The notes below the pieces were generated by a model. It ran no database searches. It was not told where the DNA came from and worked only from the letters and a program-made list of their open reading frames with translations. From Paludisphaera soli (GTDB lineage: Bacteria > Planctomycetota > Planctomycetia > Isosphaerales > Isosphaeraceae), in assembly GCF_011064595.1 (NCBI RefSeq), contig NZ_JAALJI010000008.1, positions 1-64,000 on the forward strand: DNA of 64,000 nucleotides, given 5' to 3'. This document shows positions 26,546 to 35,278 of this stretch, piece by piece. How positions within the stretch are numbered: the stretch's first letter is position 1; each line of letters opens with the position of its first letter. A program made the position numbers and the translations under genes.

Positions 26546-28591
26546 CTAGGGCGTTCGGACCGGCGGCGCCATCTCCAGCGTCACCTCCGAGACCCCCGCG
26601 GCGGGCCGGACCCGGATGAACGGGACCGGGTCCTCCTCCGCGGATTCCGCGTCGACCGGCGCGGCCGGCTGGGCCTGCAAGCTCGGGACGGAGTGATACC
26701 GCAACACGACGGAACCGTCAAGATCGGGCGTCATCCCCCGGACCACCAGCCTCCCCGGCGTCGCCTCGACCGTCGCCGCCCCCCGGATCGCGTCGCCGCC
26801 GAATCCCTCGATCCGCGCGAACAGCAGCGTCCCGTCGTCGTCCAGGATCGTCGCCAGGTTCGGGTTGTCGCGGCAGAACCGCCGGGCGTGGGGGGTCCAG
26901 CAGAGGATGTAGCTCGGCCGATACACCCGCGCATAGCGCTCGAAGAAGGCCCGATCCCAGCCCTGGCGGCCGAACAGCCGGTCGCCGCCGAACTGGGTGA
27001 AGTTCGTTTGCAACGCCGCCCGCAGGTAGGGCCCGCCGAGCAGCTCGGCCCCGGTCTTCCACGGCAGGAGCCCGCTGAACCGCCCGCCGCCGAACGGGTC
27101 GGGTGCCCCCGGCACGTCCTCGCCCCCTTCCTCATAGAGCACCCGATCGCCGGGCTTCACGTTCTCCTGGAACCGCTTGAGGATCCAGAAGAACCGCGGC
27201 GGCGGCTGGGCCGACAGGAACGTCGGCTCGGCCAGCACCCGCGACCGGACCGAGGCGACGGTCGGCGTCCCGAGGATCCGCACGCCGATCAGGACCGCCG
27301 CGAGCAAGGCCCAGCGGTCCAGCCGGACGGCCTCCGGGCCCGAAGCCCCCGGCGCGGGGTGAAGCCTCGCCAGCGCCGCCGCGCCCGCCGCGCCCGACGC
27401 CAACGCCAGGGCCGAATACAGGGCGAACGTGTGCCGCCCCGGCTGGAGGAAATCGAGCGCACGGACGTCCGCCGCCGTGTAGGCCCAGAACCAGCCGGCC
27501 GCCGCCACCCCCGCCAACGCCAGGCCGCGCCCCAGCCCGCGAGTCGCCAGAACCAGCAGCCCTGGCAGCCCCAGTCCGATCAGGATCAGCTCCGCCGGAG
27601 CCTCGCTCGTGAAAAGCTGGACGATCCGCGCCAGCGAGCCCTCCGGGTGGACGAACGCGAACCCGCTCTCTCCCTTGGTGGCCGACAGCCACAGGGCCGG
27701 CGCCCACCAGAAGGCGTTCGTCGCCAGCACGACGACCGGGACCGCCCACACGCCCAGGTGTCGAGCGATCGGCAAGCCCGCGCCTCGCCGTCGCCTCGCG
27801 ATCCAGACCCCGAGGTACGCAAGGGCCCCCGCCGGGGCCACGAGCATCCCCGCGGTCAGGTGCATCAGGAAGGCCAGCGAGCAGAGCAGGGCGGCGGCCA
27901 GCCATCGGCCGAAGCCCCCGACGTCGACGAACCGCCCGAACGTCCCCGCCGCGATCAGGCAGGTCGGCGCCGCCACGAAATACGGCAGCATGCCGAAGCC
28001 GACGTAGTTGATCGGCCAGTCCGTCCAGACATACCCCAGGAACAGTAGCACGGCCGTCGCGACCGCCCCCCGCCCCATCCCCTGGACCCACCCCGCGCAG
28101 GCGACCAGCCAGGGGGCCGCAGCCGCCGCCAGCAGCAGGTAGAGCTTGAACGTCCGCTCCGGCCGCTCCCCGCCGAACAGCCAGACGGCCAACTCGGGCA
28201 GAGTCGACGACGCCGGGAAGACCACGCTCTTGGGGTAGCCCGCCATGAACGACGGGTCGTACCCGGCCGTCGTCCCCGACTGCGACAGGAACTCCCGCGT
28301 CACCAGGGCGCTGTGGAAGTAGAGCGGATGGTCATCCCGCCAGGGCACCCACGGGCCGTTCACGCCCTCCCAGCCCCCGAGCCCCGTCCAGATCGCCCAG
28401 CCGTGTGCCAGGCACGCCGCGACCAGCACCGCCGACGCGGCTGGCCGAGTCCAGCGCGACCGCTTCGGGGCGGCCGGCGACGGGGCCGGCACCTCGGGCG
28501 GGACCTCGCCACGCGTCCCGACGTGCGGGGTCGCCCGCGGCTCCGGCTCGTCCGCGAACGGGATGGGATCGTCGTCGATCTCGTCGATCAT
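26546..28591 (-). CDS. Large polytopic membrane protein, possible GT-C type, 681 aa
   Basis: The start is placed at ATG 28591 (MIDEIDDDPIPFADEPEP); an upstream in-frame ATG at 28684 is less likely. An acidic and proline-rich cytoplasmic head of about 70 residues is followed by a first span, the loop PWVPWRDDHPLYFHSALVTR, and some ten further spans up to about residue 445. The last 230 residues are soluble and probably extracytoplasmic, with KRFQENVKPGDRVLYEEG and YARVYRPSYILCWTP. This layout resembles predicted membrane glycosyltransferases or YfhO-like proteins, but no diagnostic motif allows a firm call. Neighbouring the GT87-like gene, it may act in the same envelope pathway. Confidence 0.7.
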   Translation of the reverse strand: MIDEIDDDPIPFADEPEPRATPHVGTRGEVPPEVPAPSPAAPKRSRWTRPAASAVLVAACLAHGWAIWTGLGGWEGVNGPWVPWRDDHPLYFHSALVTREFLSQSGTTAGYDPSFMAGYPKSVVFPASSTLPELAVWLFGGERPERTFKLYLLLAAAAAPWLVACAGWVQGMGRGAVATAVLLFLGYVWTDWPINYVGFGMLPYFVAAPTCLIAAGTFGRFVDVGGFGRWLAAALLCSLAFLMHLTAGMLVAPAGALAYLGVWIARRRRGAGLPIARHLGVWAVPVVVLATNAFWWAPALWLSATKGESGFAFVHPEGSLARIVQLFTSEAPAELILIGLGLPGLLVLATRGLGRGLALAGVAAAGWFWAYTAADVRALDFLQPGRHTFALYSALALASGAAGAAALARLHPAPGASGPEAVRLDRWALLAAVLIGVRILGTPTVASVRSRVLAEPTFLSAQPPPRFFWILKRFQENVKPGDRVLYEEGGEDVPGAPDPFGGGRFSGLLPWKTGAELLGGPYLRAALQTNFTQFGGDRLFGRQGWDRAFFERYARVYRPSYILCWTPHARRFCRDNPNLATILDDDGTLLFARIEGFGGDAIRGAATVEATPGRLVVRGMTPDLDGSVVLRYHSVPSLQAQPAAPVDAESAEEDPVPFIRVRPAAGVSEVTLEMAPPVRTP

Positions 28592-28705
28592 CGAGGGGCT
28601 CGGGAAGGTCGGGAAGCTCCGCGGCCGGGCCTCCACGACCCCCGCGCGCGTCGACCGGATCATAGCACCGACGCCCCCCGTCATGCAAAGTCGCGGGGAC
28701 GCCGC

Positions 28706-28756
28706 TTGACTCCCTCCGACGAACTACTCAATAATCCGTACGCTTCACAAGGTAGT
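28706..28756 (+). promoter_or_regulatory. Promoter and possible BlaI-type operator for the blaI/M56 pair
   Basis: TTGACT (28706-28711) and AATAAT (28730-28735) form a sigma-70-like pair with 18-bp spacing. ACTAC at 28723-28727 and GTAGT at 28752-28756 are inverted copies flanking the -10 and start region, and their sequence resembles half-sites bound by BlaI/MecI repressors. A dyad placed over the promoter of a BlaI gene suggests autorepression. The dyad is short and its centre spacing is wide, so the operator part is tentative. Confidence 0.4.
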
Positions 28757-28789
28757 CAACCATTCGTCCGAGGGGATGGGGAGGCCGCA

Positions 28790-29242
28790 ATGGCGGGGCG
28801 GAAGGTCCTGGCGATGACGGAGCGGCAGTTCGCCGTGCTCCGGGTGTTGTGGGAGCACGGGCCCTTGACGGTGAGGGGGCTGATGGAGCACCTCCCGCGC
28901 GGCGACCGTCAGCCGTACACGACGGTCCTGGGGATGCTCCAGCAGATGGAGAAGGCCGGCCTCGTGGGCCACGAGAAGGAGGGCCAGGCGCACGTCTACC
29001 GCCCGGCCGTCTCCAGCCGCGAGGCCACCGGCAGCCTGCTCTCGGACTTCCTCGCCCGGTTCTTCCACGGCTCGGCCGAGAAGCTGATCCTCGGCCTGGT
29101 CGACGCCGAGCAGCTCGCCCCGGACGACCTCCGCGCCATCGAGGCGAAGCTGGCCGAGGCGGAGCAGGGGGGGCGGGAGGCCGATCCCGACGAACTCAAT
29201 CCCCCGGTCAAGGAGGCGAAGCGGAAAAGGAGGAAGTCATGA
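28790..29242 (+). CDS. BlaI/MecI/CopY family transcriptional repressor, 150 aa
   Basis: A winged-helix repressor that usually controls a neighbouring membrane-sensor protease. The ATG at 28790 follows GGGGAGG. The DNA-binding domain covers residues 8-80 (MTERQFAVLRVLWEHGPLTVRGL, TTVLGMLQQMEKAGLV), with the characteristic VYRPAVS end of the wing. The second domain, about 85-125 (SLLSDFLARFFHGSAEKLILGLV), is the dimerisation region cut by M56 proteases in the beta-lactam systems. A lysine-rich tail KRKRRKS closes it. Its stop overlaps the ATG of the M56 gene as ATGA, so the two are translationally coupled and very likely a functional pair. The inducing signal is unknown. Confidence 0.93.
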   Translation: MAGRKVLAMTERQFAVLRVLWEHGPLTVRGLMEHLPRGDRQPYTTVLGMLQQMEKAGLVGHEKEGQAHVYRPAVSSREATGSLLSDFLARFFHGSAEKLILGLVDAEQLAPDDLRAIEAKLAEAEQGGREADPDELNPPVKEAKRKRRKS

Positions 29243-32031
29243 GCGACGACCGATCGATCCTCTTGCTGCTGTGGCTGGCCGACGTCTCCGTGCGCTGGGG
29301 CGTCCTGATCGGCCTCCTCGCGATCGCCTTCGCCATTCGGCCGCCCCGAAGCGCGGCGACCCGTCACGCCCTCTGCGCGGTCGTCCTGGCCGCCGGCCCC
29401 GCGCTGGCCGTCGTGCCCCGCTGGGGCGAGGCCGTCGTCCCCTGGCACTGGGCGGCCTCGGCGACGGTCCCCGACCCCGAGCCGATCCGGTCGGCCGCCC
29501 CGGCGTTCGCGCCGCCGCGCGTCGAGCCGGAGAGGTTCCAGCCTGCGATCCTTCCCTCGCCCCGCCTGGACCCTGCGCCAACGCCAGCGGCCACACCCCA
29601 GCCGTTCGATCGAGCCGGCTTCCTCGCGAGGTCCCTCGTCGGCGTCTGGCTGGCGGGCACGCTCGCGATGCTCGCGCGGCTGGCGCTCGGGGCCTGGACG
29701 CTCGCGCGGTGGAAGCAGTCGGCGACCGACCTCACAGGCGACGACCTGGCGATGCTCGCGGCCTGCGTCGCCGACGCGCCCGGCCGTCGAGGCGTCCGCA
29801 TGGCGAGGCACCCCGCCGTGGCCTCGCCGGTGGTGATCGGCGGGCTGCGGCCGACCATCCTGGTCCCGGTCGACTGGGACGCCTGGCCGCCGGCCCAACG
29901 CCGGGCGGGGCTCCGGCACGAGCTGGCGCACGTCCGTCGCGGCGACGACGCGTCCAAGCTCGCGGAGGAGCTGATCCGTTGCCCGTTCTGGTTCCACCCC
30001 CTGGTCGCCTGGCTGCTGGGGCGGATCGATCGCGAGCGCGAGCTGCTCTGCGACGAGGCCGCCGTGGCCCTGGGCGACGACCCGAAGGGCCTCGCGCGGC
30101 TGCTGCTGGAACTGAGCCGACGCCCCGGCCCGCCCCGCCGCGTCCCGTCCGCCTCGCTCCCCTTCTTCCCGGGCCGCCTCGCGACGGCGGTCCGCATCGA
30201 GCGTCTCCTGGAGGATGACATGAGCCGCACGCTGTCCCGCCCCTCGTTCGCCCGCACCTGGATCCTCGGCCCCCTGGCCCTGGCCGCCGCCCTCGGCCTC
30301 GGCGGCCTCCGCGTCCGCACCGCCACCGCGCAGGACCAACCCCGGCCCGAACCCGCCGCGCCCGTGGCGGGAACTTCCTCGAATGCACTCCGGGGCCTCG
30401 TCGTCGACCCTGACGGCAAGCCCCTTGTCGGGGCCGCGGTGACGATCGAGGACGCTCGCTCCGACGCGGCAGCGAAACCGATGCGGTGGTCGCTGCACAC
30501 GGACGAGAGCGGTCGATTCGCCTGGGTCGCCCCCGAAGGGATGGGCCGGATCCTCGTGTTCGTTTCCATGCCGGGGCTCGCCCCCCGCTCCATGCCGCTC
30601 GACATCTCCTGGGTCGTCGCTCGGGGCCGCGAAATCCGGATCGCGCTGAGAAAGCTCGGCACGCTCGGCGGCATCCTCGTCGATGCGGCGGGAAACCCGC
30701 TGGAGGGCGCGCGGGTGCGGGCGATGCTGCGATCATCCCGCGATCCGGAGCAGGGCGCGGCCGATCGGGCCTCGGCCGGCGTCTACGCAATGAATAAATT
30801 CACCATATCGATTTTGATCGATCCGTCATCAGGACTCGGGGCTTCCAGGGAGGCGACGACGGCCGCCGACGGCTCGTTCACGCTCCCCGGCGACATCCCC
30901 TCTGCCATCTATGACGCGAGCCTGGAAGTCCGCGGCGCCGACGGGACAGCGTTGTCGATCCGCCGAAGTGCGCCACTCCCGCCCGCAGGTTCGCCCCCCA
31001 CCACGCAGATCGTCGCGAACGGCCTCCAAACCCTCACCCCCGGCGAACGGCCAAGGCTGACGGTCGTGCCGTCGGCCCGCATCGAGGGGCGGGTGATCTC
31101 CGAGGTCCCCGGGCTCGACCTCGCAACCCTGTCCGTCCGCGTCTCTCGCAGCCTCCTCCGGCCGTCGGCCGAGACCCGGCCCGATCGCGAGGGCCGCTTC
31201 GTCCTCGACGGCCTCGACGAGTCGCCGATCGACCTGGTGCTCGCCGGGCCGGGCGTCCATGCGTCGTGGACTTTCCGACCGGCGAGGGTCGACTCGCCGG
31301 CGCCGGGCGCGACGCTCCCGGTCGACATCCGCGTGGTCCGCGGGGTCGAGGTCCGGGGCCGGGTCGTCGCACGCGGATCCGGGAGCCCGGGCGAGGGGGT
31401 GGAGGTTGAGGTCTGGTCGCCGTCCGTCCCCGACGCAGAAGCACTCCGGACGGTGATCGGCGAGGACGGCCGCTACGCCCTGCGACTGCCTGCCGGCGAG
31501 ACGATCCTCGTCGTCTCTCACCCCGGGGAACGGTTCGTCGCCTTGCGGGCCGACGGCCGGAATCCCCTCTCCCGCCCGGCCGGCCCCTTCGTCCAGTTCG
31601 CCCCCACGGCGTCGGCCGTGAAGTTTACGGTCCCAGAGGGGGCGCAGGCCTTCGAAGCTCCTCCGATCGAGGTCGCTCACGCCGTGACGCTCCACGGCCG
31701 GCTCCTCGCCGGGGACGGGAAGCCGATCGCCGGGGCGCATGTCAGCCCGATGAGCGACCGTCCGTTCCGGAGCATGCAAGGCCCGCCCCCGAGCGACGAC
31801 CGAGGTTACTTCCGGTTCCGTCCGGGGCCCGGCACGGTCGAGGTCGGCCAGGAAGTCCACCTGGGCATCCTCCGCCCCGGCGTCGCGCCTCGGAACGTCC
31901 GGGTCACGCCCGACGACGAGGGGTTCGTCGAGGTCGTCGTCCCCGATGAGGCTCCCGCGGCGTCGGAGGGGATGAAGGGTGAGTTGAACGAATTCATCGT
32001 AGAGCCCGTCGTCACCCCCGCGGGTCGTTGA
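29239..32031 (+). CDS. M56 (BlaR1-like) membrane metallopeptidase with carboxypeptidase-regulatory repeats, 930 aa
   Basis: The N-terminal half is a BlaR1/MecR1-type membrane protease: hydrophobic spans at about 15-35 and 45-60, a Pro-rich loop, another span near 130-150, and the zinc motif HELAH at 227-231 with the third ligand in CDEAA near 271-275. A further span at about 340-357 leads to an extracytoplasmic C-terminus of some 570 residues made of carboxypeptidase-regulatory-like beta domains (GLVVDPDGKPLVGAAVTI, GILVDAAGNPLEGARV, GRLLAGDGKPIAGAHV). BlaR1 proper has a penicillin-binding sensor there, so the replaced sensor implies another signal. It overlaps the BlaI-type gene by four bases. 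Cleavage of that repressor is the inferred function. Confidence 0.9.
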   Translation: MSDDRSILLLLWLADVSVRWGVLIGLLAIAFAIRPPRSAATRHALCAVVLAAGPALAVVPRWGEAVVPWHWAASATVPDPEPIRSAAPAFAPPRVEPERFQPAILPSPRLDPAPTPAATPQPFDRAGFLARSLVGVWLAGTLAMLARLALGAWTLARWKQSATDLTGDDLAMLAACVADAPGRRGVRMARHPAVASPVVIGGLRPTILVPVDWDAWPPAQRRAGLRHELAHVRRGDDASKLAEELIRCPFWFHPLVAWLLGRIDRERELLCDEAAVALGDDPKGLARLLLELSRRPGPPRRVPSASLPFFPGRLATAVRIERLLEDDMSRTLSRPSFARTWILGPLALAAALGLGGLRVRTATAQDQPRPEPAAPVAGTSSNALRGLVVDPDGKPLVGAAVTIEDARSDAAAKPMRWSLHTDESGRFAWVAPEGMGRILVFVSMPGLAPRSMPLDISWVVARGREIRIALRKLGTLGGILVDAAGNPLEGARVRAMLRSSRDPEQGAADRASAGVYAMNKFTISILIDPSSGLGASREATTAADGSFTLPGDIPSAIYDASLEVRGADGTALSIRRSAPLPPAGSPPTTQIVANGLQTLTPGERPRLTVVPSARIEGRVISEVPGLDLATLSVRVSRSLLRPSAETRPDREGRFVLDGLDESPIDLVLAGPGVHASWTFRPARVDSPAPGATLPVDIRVVRGVEVRGRVVARGSGSPGEGVEVEVWSPSVPDAEALRTVIGEDGRYALRLPAGETILVVSHPGERFVALRADGRNPLSRPAGPFVQFAPTASAVKFTVPEGAQAFEAPPIEVAHAVTLHGRLLAGDGKPIAGAHVSPMSDRPFRSMQGPPPSDDRGYFRFRPGPGTVEVGQEVHLGILRPGVAPRNVRVTPDDEGFVEVVVPDEAPAASEGMKGELNEFIVEPVVTPAGR

Positions 32032-32152
32032 GCCGACTCGTCGCGAAACCCCGGCGTTGTCGGTCACATCGAGCCCGGTCGTGGCGTCTCCTATGCTGGA
32101 TCGAGGCTCCACGCGGCGACGACGGCCGATGGTCCGGCCGGGGAGGTTCGGC

Positions 32153-33115
32153 ATGGGATCCGGGGCGGCAGGGCGGGGCGGCGGCGTGAACCCGAGGGGC
32201 CGGATGGGGGTTGTCGCCCTCGGGCGGCTGGTGGCCGGGCCAGCCTTCAACAACCCGAACTTCCTCTTCCGCCTGGCTCGCGAGGACGCCCTCGCGTACT
32301 TCCTGGGCCGGCGGGCGGGGGAGACGATCGCGAAGTTCCAGTACGCCCTGGCCCAGGCGTTCGTGCTTGGCGAGCGGCAGCCGCTGCTGAGCGTCGAGGG
32401 GGCGTTGCTCCAGCACGGCAAGGGGCATTCGTCCGCGCGGATGGAGGACGGCAAGCGATACCTTTCGGGGACCGAGGCCGCCCATTTCGGCGTCGGCACG
32501 ATCACCCAGCGCGGCGAGGCGTACAGCGTCCGGTCGACGCGGCGGATGCTCCTGGCGGCCCGGTCGGCGGGCGTGGCCGGGGGCGACTTCCCCACCCGGA
32601 TCGGGGCGGGGGCCGACCTGGCGACGATGGGACTGGTCCACGACGCGGCCACCTACTACGCCCCCGCCATGATCAATCGGGCCGAGGGGCTGCTGGAAGG
32701 CCCCAAGCAAAGCCTCCTGCGCGGCGCCTTGCCAGTTGTCGTCGCCGCCGACCCTTCCGGGCTGGAGTCGCAGATCATCACGATCAGCTTCCAGGCCCTG
32801 GAGGTCCTCACGGGCGGCGCGGGGGGGATCGGCCCGATCCAGGAGCGGCTCCGGGCCATCCGGGGGGGCTTCGGCAAGGAAATCTTCCAGGACCCTCGCG
32901 ATCCCGATCCCGGCAATCGCCTGTTCGGCCTCCGCGAAGCAACCTTCCTCGAAGCGACTTTGGCCGCCTATCAAGACCCGGGCGGTGCGTTCGCCCGCGA
33001 GCTGGAGGGGGTCGCCCGGCGTATCCCGGAGCAGGCCCACGACATGGCCCAGCTCGCGGTCCAGGCCCGGGAGGAGTTGGCGGCGATCGCGTCCGGGTCG
33101 GCGATCCTGATCTGA
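32153..33115 (+). CDS. Hypothetical protein, 320 aa
   Basis: I recognise no family. The ATG at 32153 is preceded by GGGGAGG with seven-base spacing, which favours it over upstream in-frame starts at 32093 and 32129 that lack a ribosome site. The protein is soluble, with a Gly/Arg-rich first 25 residues and mixed alpha-beta content afterwards; ALLQHGKGHSSARMEDGKRY and AATYYAPAMINRAEGLLEG are the most distinctive segments. Codon use and GC3 pattern match the neighbours. It follows the M56 gene in the same direction by about 120 bp and converges on the NTF2-like gene with an 11-bp gap. Confidence 0.7.
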   Translation: MGSGAAGRGGGVNPRGRMGVVALGRLVAGPAFNNPNFLFRLAREDALAYFLGRRAGETIAKFQYALAQAFVLGERQPLLSVEGALLQHGKGHSSARMEDGKRYLSGTEAAHFGVGTITQRGEAYSVRSTRRMLLAARSAGVAGGDFPTRIGAGADLATMGLVHDAATYYAPAMINRAEGLLEGPKQSLLRGALPVVVAADPSGLESQIITISFQALEVLTGGAGGIGPIQERLRAIRGGFGKEIFQDPRDPDPGNRLFGLREATFLEATLAAYQDPGGAFARELEGVARRIPEQAHDMAQLAVQAREELAAIASGSAILI

Positions 33116-33125
33116 CCGACGGGGC

Positions 33126-33602
33126 TCAGGCCTCGACGGTCGGGTCCAGGTCCTCGACGAACTGGTCGACGCGGCGGATCTTGCCGTCGCCGATCGTGAA
33201 GTGCTGGGCGCAAAGGACGGCGTAGGCCGCGCCGGTGTCGCGGAACCGCCCGCGCTCGTGGAAGACCACGTCCACGCGGTCCTCCTTGGCCTCGATCGAG
33301 CGGATCTCCGGGGCCTGATCTTCGAGCATGCCGAAGTTGCGTCGCATGGCCTCGGCCACCTCGGCGCGGCCCCGCCAGCGGCCGAGGAAGGGGAGGGCGG
33401 CCGGGCCGGCGATCTCCAGCTCGACCTCGTCGTGCATCGCCCGGGCGGCGGCGTCGAAATCGCCCCGGGCGACGGCCCCGAAGACCTCCCGGAGCAGCGC
33501 CACGTTCCGCGAGGCGGCCTCCTCGCGGGTCGCGTCCGCCTTCCCGGCCCGGAACGCGGGGTCGATGTCGCCGACGAACTGATCGAGGTGGTTCTGCGCC
33601 AT
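33126..33602 (-). CDS. SnoaL / NTF2-like protein, 158 aa
   Basis: A cone-shaped NTF2-like fold protein of the SnoaL type, a family that includes small-molecule isomerases, cyclases and binding proteins. Landmarks are NVALLREVFGAVARGDFDAAARAM, then HDEVELEIAG, GRWRGRAEVAEAM and CAQHFTIGDGKIRRVDQFVED near the end. Length is normal. The specific substrate cannot be told. It lies 31 bp after the stop of the thioredoxin-fold gene in the same direction and may be co-transcribed with it. Confidence 0.8.
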   Translation of the reverse strand: MAQNHLDQFVGDIDPAFRAGKADATREEAASRNVALLREVFGAVARGDFDAAARAMHDEVELEIAGPAALPFLGRWRGRAEVAEAMRRNFGMLEDQAPEIRSIEAKEDRVDVVFHERGRFRDTGAAYAVLCAQHFTIGDGKIRRVDQFVEDLDPTVEA

Positions 33603-33633
33603 GAGATCGATCTCCGGGTTCGGGTTCCTGGGC

Positions 33634-34794
33634 TCAACGCGGGGCGGGAGGGGCCTTCATCTCCGCGAGCAGGGCGTCGACGGCCCGATCGAGTTCTTCC
33701 CCCCGGACGTCGATGTGACGGATGACGCCGGCCGGGTCGAGCACGTAGACGGTGGGCCAATGCCGGACGTCGTAGGAGGTCTGGATCGCGCCGCGGACCC
33801 CGCCGTCCCACCACGACGGCCACGACATCCGCTTCTCGACGGTCGCCTTGCGGGCCTTCTCCCGATCCTTGGGCGAGTCCGAATTGACGCCGAGGAGGGC
33901 GAAGGGCTCGCCCTTCAGGCGGGAGACCAGCTCGCGCTCGTGCGGGACCATCGCCATGCAGGGCCCGCACCAGGTGGCCCAGAAACAGACGACGACCACC
34001 TTGCCGCGATGGTCCGAAAGCTTCAGCGGCCGCCCCTCCAGGTCCTCGCCGACGATCTCGGGGGCGACCTTGCCCACCTTCAGATTCGCCAGGTTCTCGA
34101 ACCGCGCCAGCTCCCCCTTCGCGCGATCGGCCAGGAGGAAGTCCCCCTCGACCGAGCGGACGTCGGCGAACTCGTCGACGACCTGCCGGAACCGCCGTTG
34201 AGCCTGCTCGATCCCCTCTCCCGAAGCGGCCTCGGCCGTGTCGCCCCCGCCGGCGCGCTGCTCGGCCGCGTAACGGTGGCCGCAGGCCAGGGCGTAGGTC
34301 GCCTGGCCGCGGACGACCCGGTCGGGATGGCGATCGGCGACGTCCCGGATCAGGCCGATCGATTCCGGCCGCGAGGCGAGCGAGGCGCAGAGCTTCCCGA
34401 TGCGGGGATCGTCCAGGAAGCGGGCTCGGACGATCGCCTCGTCTTGCGGCTGGAGGAAGCTCCGCATGGGGCCGGTGAGAAGGATCAGACCGTCGAGCGC
34501 GGCGGGGTCCTCGGGGTGCGTCCGGACGAGGGCCCGGACCTCGTCCGCCATCGCGAACCATTCGCGCTGGAAGTCCGCGTTCTCGTCGGTGATCTTCTTC
34601 TGGCGTGCGTCGCCTTCCAGCTTGTTGGCGGCGGTCAGCTCGTCGTAGAAGGCCTTCTCGCGGGCCTCGAAGCGTCGCCCGAGTGCGGCGATCCGAGGGC
34701 CGGGGGCGTCGGCCTCGGGGTCCTGGTCGTCGCCCGGCGCGACGAGTAGGCCCAAGGCGACGGCCATGCGGAGCAGGGGGGCGAGGGGCGTCAT
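33634..34794 (-). CDS. TlpA-like thioredoxin-fold protein, 386 aa
   Basis: The C-terminal 150 residues form a TlpA/ResA-type thioredoxin domain with the redox motif WCGPC inside VVVVCFWATWCGPCMAMVPHE and a conserved cis-proline region HWPTVYVLDPAGVIR. The N-terminus has a hydrophobic export segment (LLRMAVALGLLVAP), and the middle 200 residues are helical, as in many planctomycete redoxin proteins with a long N-terminal extension. It is likely exported and acts in thiol-disulfide exchange, for example in cytochrome c maturation or in repair of exported proteins, which is inference. It sits next to the intron-bearing tRNA. Confidence 0.88.
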   Translation of the reverse strand: MTPLAPLLRMAVALGLLVAPGDDQDPEADAPGPRIAALGRRFEAREKAFYDELTAANKLEGDARQKKITDENADFQREWFAMADEVRALVRTHPEDPAALDGLILLTGPMRSFLQPQDEAIVRARFLDDPRIGKLCASLASRPESIGLIRDVADRHPDRVVRGQATYALACGHRYAAEQRAGGGDTAEAASGEGIEQAQRRFRQVVDEFADVRSVEGDFLLADRAKGELARFENLANLKVGKVAPEIVGEDLEGRPLKLSDHRGKVVVVCFWATWCGPCMAMVPHERELVSRLKGEPFALLGVNSDSPKDREKARKATVEKRMSWPSWWDGGVRGAIQTSYDVRHWPTVYVLDPAGVIRHIDVRGEELDRAVDALLAEMKAPPAPR

Positions 34795-34882
34795 GGCGCG
34801 GGCTCCCGTGCGAAGGACGAGGAGGCGAGACGCGGACGGGGAGGCGGATCGGGTCAGTTCGGACGTGTCGGCGGAGGTCGAG

Positions 34883-35213
34883 TGCGGCCCGCAGGATTCG
34901 AACCTGCAACCAAGGGATTCAAGGGCCCCCGCGTTTCCACGGGGCTTGGACTATCTCATCCTCGCCCCGGCCGCGGGGCGGTCGGGGGAGGCCGGGCGCT
35001 CTGGGCGGGGGTTATCGTTGGGGCTCACCCCGCTAGTCTCTGAACCTTCCTGGCCACCGGATGCCCGGCCAGGCTCGGCTGCGGATCGCCATGCCCCCTC
35101 GCGGAGGTTTAGGTTTCCCGCAATTCACCCGGTTCGCGGTCGGGGGTCGCCCCCCGGCGCCACCATTCCTCTGGACTGATGAGTCCCCTGCTCTGCCGTT
35201 GAGCTAGGGCCGC
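34883..35213 (-). tRNA. tRNA with CAU anticodon (Ile2 or elongator Met), interrupted by a group I intron
   Basis: Exon 1 (35213-35179, 35 nt) starts GCGGCCC TA GCTC and ends in the anticodon loop at CTCAT. Exon 2 (34919-34883, 37 nt) starts AATCCCT. Joined, they fold as a perfect cloverleaf of 72 nt: 7-bp acceptor stem GCGGCCC/GGGCCGC, D stem GCTC/GAGC, anticodon stem GGGGA/TCCCT (one G-T), loop CTCATAA, and T arm GCAGG-TTCGAAT-CCTGC, with discriminator A and no encoded CCA. G1 pairs with C72, which excludes initiator tRNA. Anticodon CAU leaves Ile2 (lysidine-modified) or elongator Met; the anticodon stem-loop looks closer to Ile2, but this is not decisive. Confidence 0.9.
34920..35178 (-). 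ncRNA. Group I intron in the tRNA anticodon loop, 259 nt, no ORF
   Basis: The insertion lies between tRNA positions 36 and 37. Exon 1 ends with T and the intron ends with G, as group I splicing requires. An internal guide GTGG shortly after the 5' splice site can pair with the exon end CTCAT including the U-G wobble. Core elements are visible: a P4-region GCGGGAAACCTAAACC (about 35121-35106), a P7 5' strand within AGAGACTAG (about 35041-35033) and its partner GATAGTCC (34955-34948). A P9-type hairpin with GAAA loop (CCCCGTGGAAACGCGGGG) precedes the 3' end. It closely resembles the Azoarcus tRNA-Ile(CAU) intron in size, site and core, so self-splicing is expected. No homing endonuclease frame fits inside. 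Confidence 0.88.
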
Positions 35214-35278
35214 ATGCTTCAAGACGTCGCGGAGACGGCCCGAGCGACGCCATCATCGCCGCTCGGGTCCGGAAAGAC

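Noticed and set aside
32012-34909. A minus-strand frame of 965 codons
   Set aside because: It runs through the 320-residue gene on the opposite strand and the NTF2-like and thioredoxin genes in another frame, and it crosses into the tRNA. Its translation is arginine-rich without family similarity.
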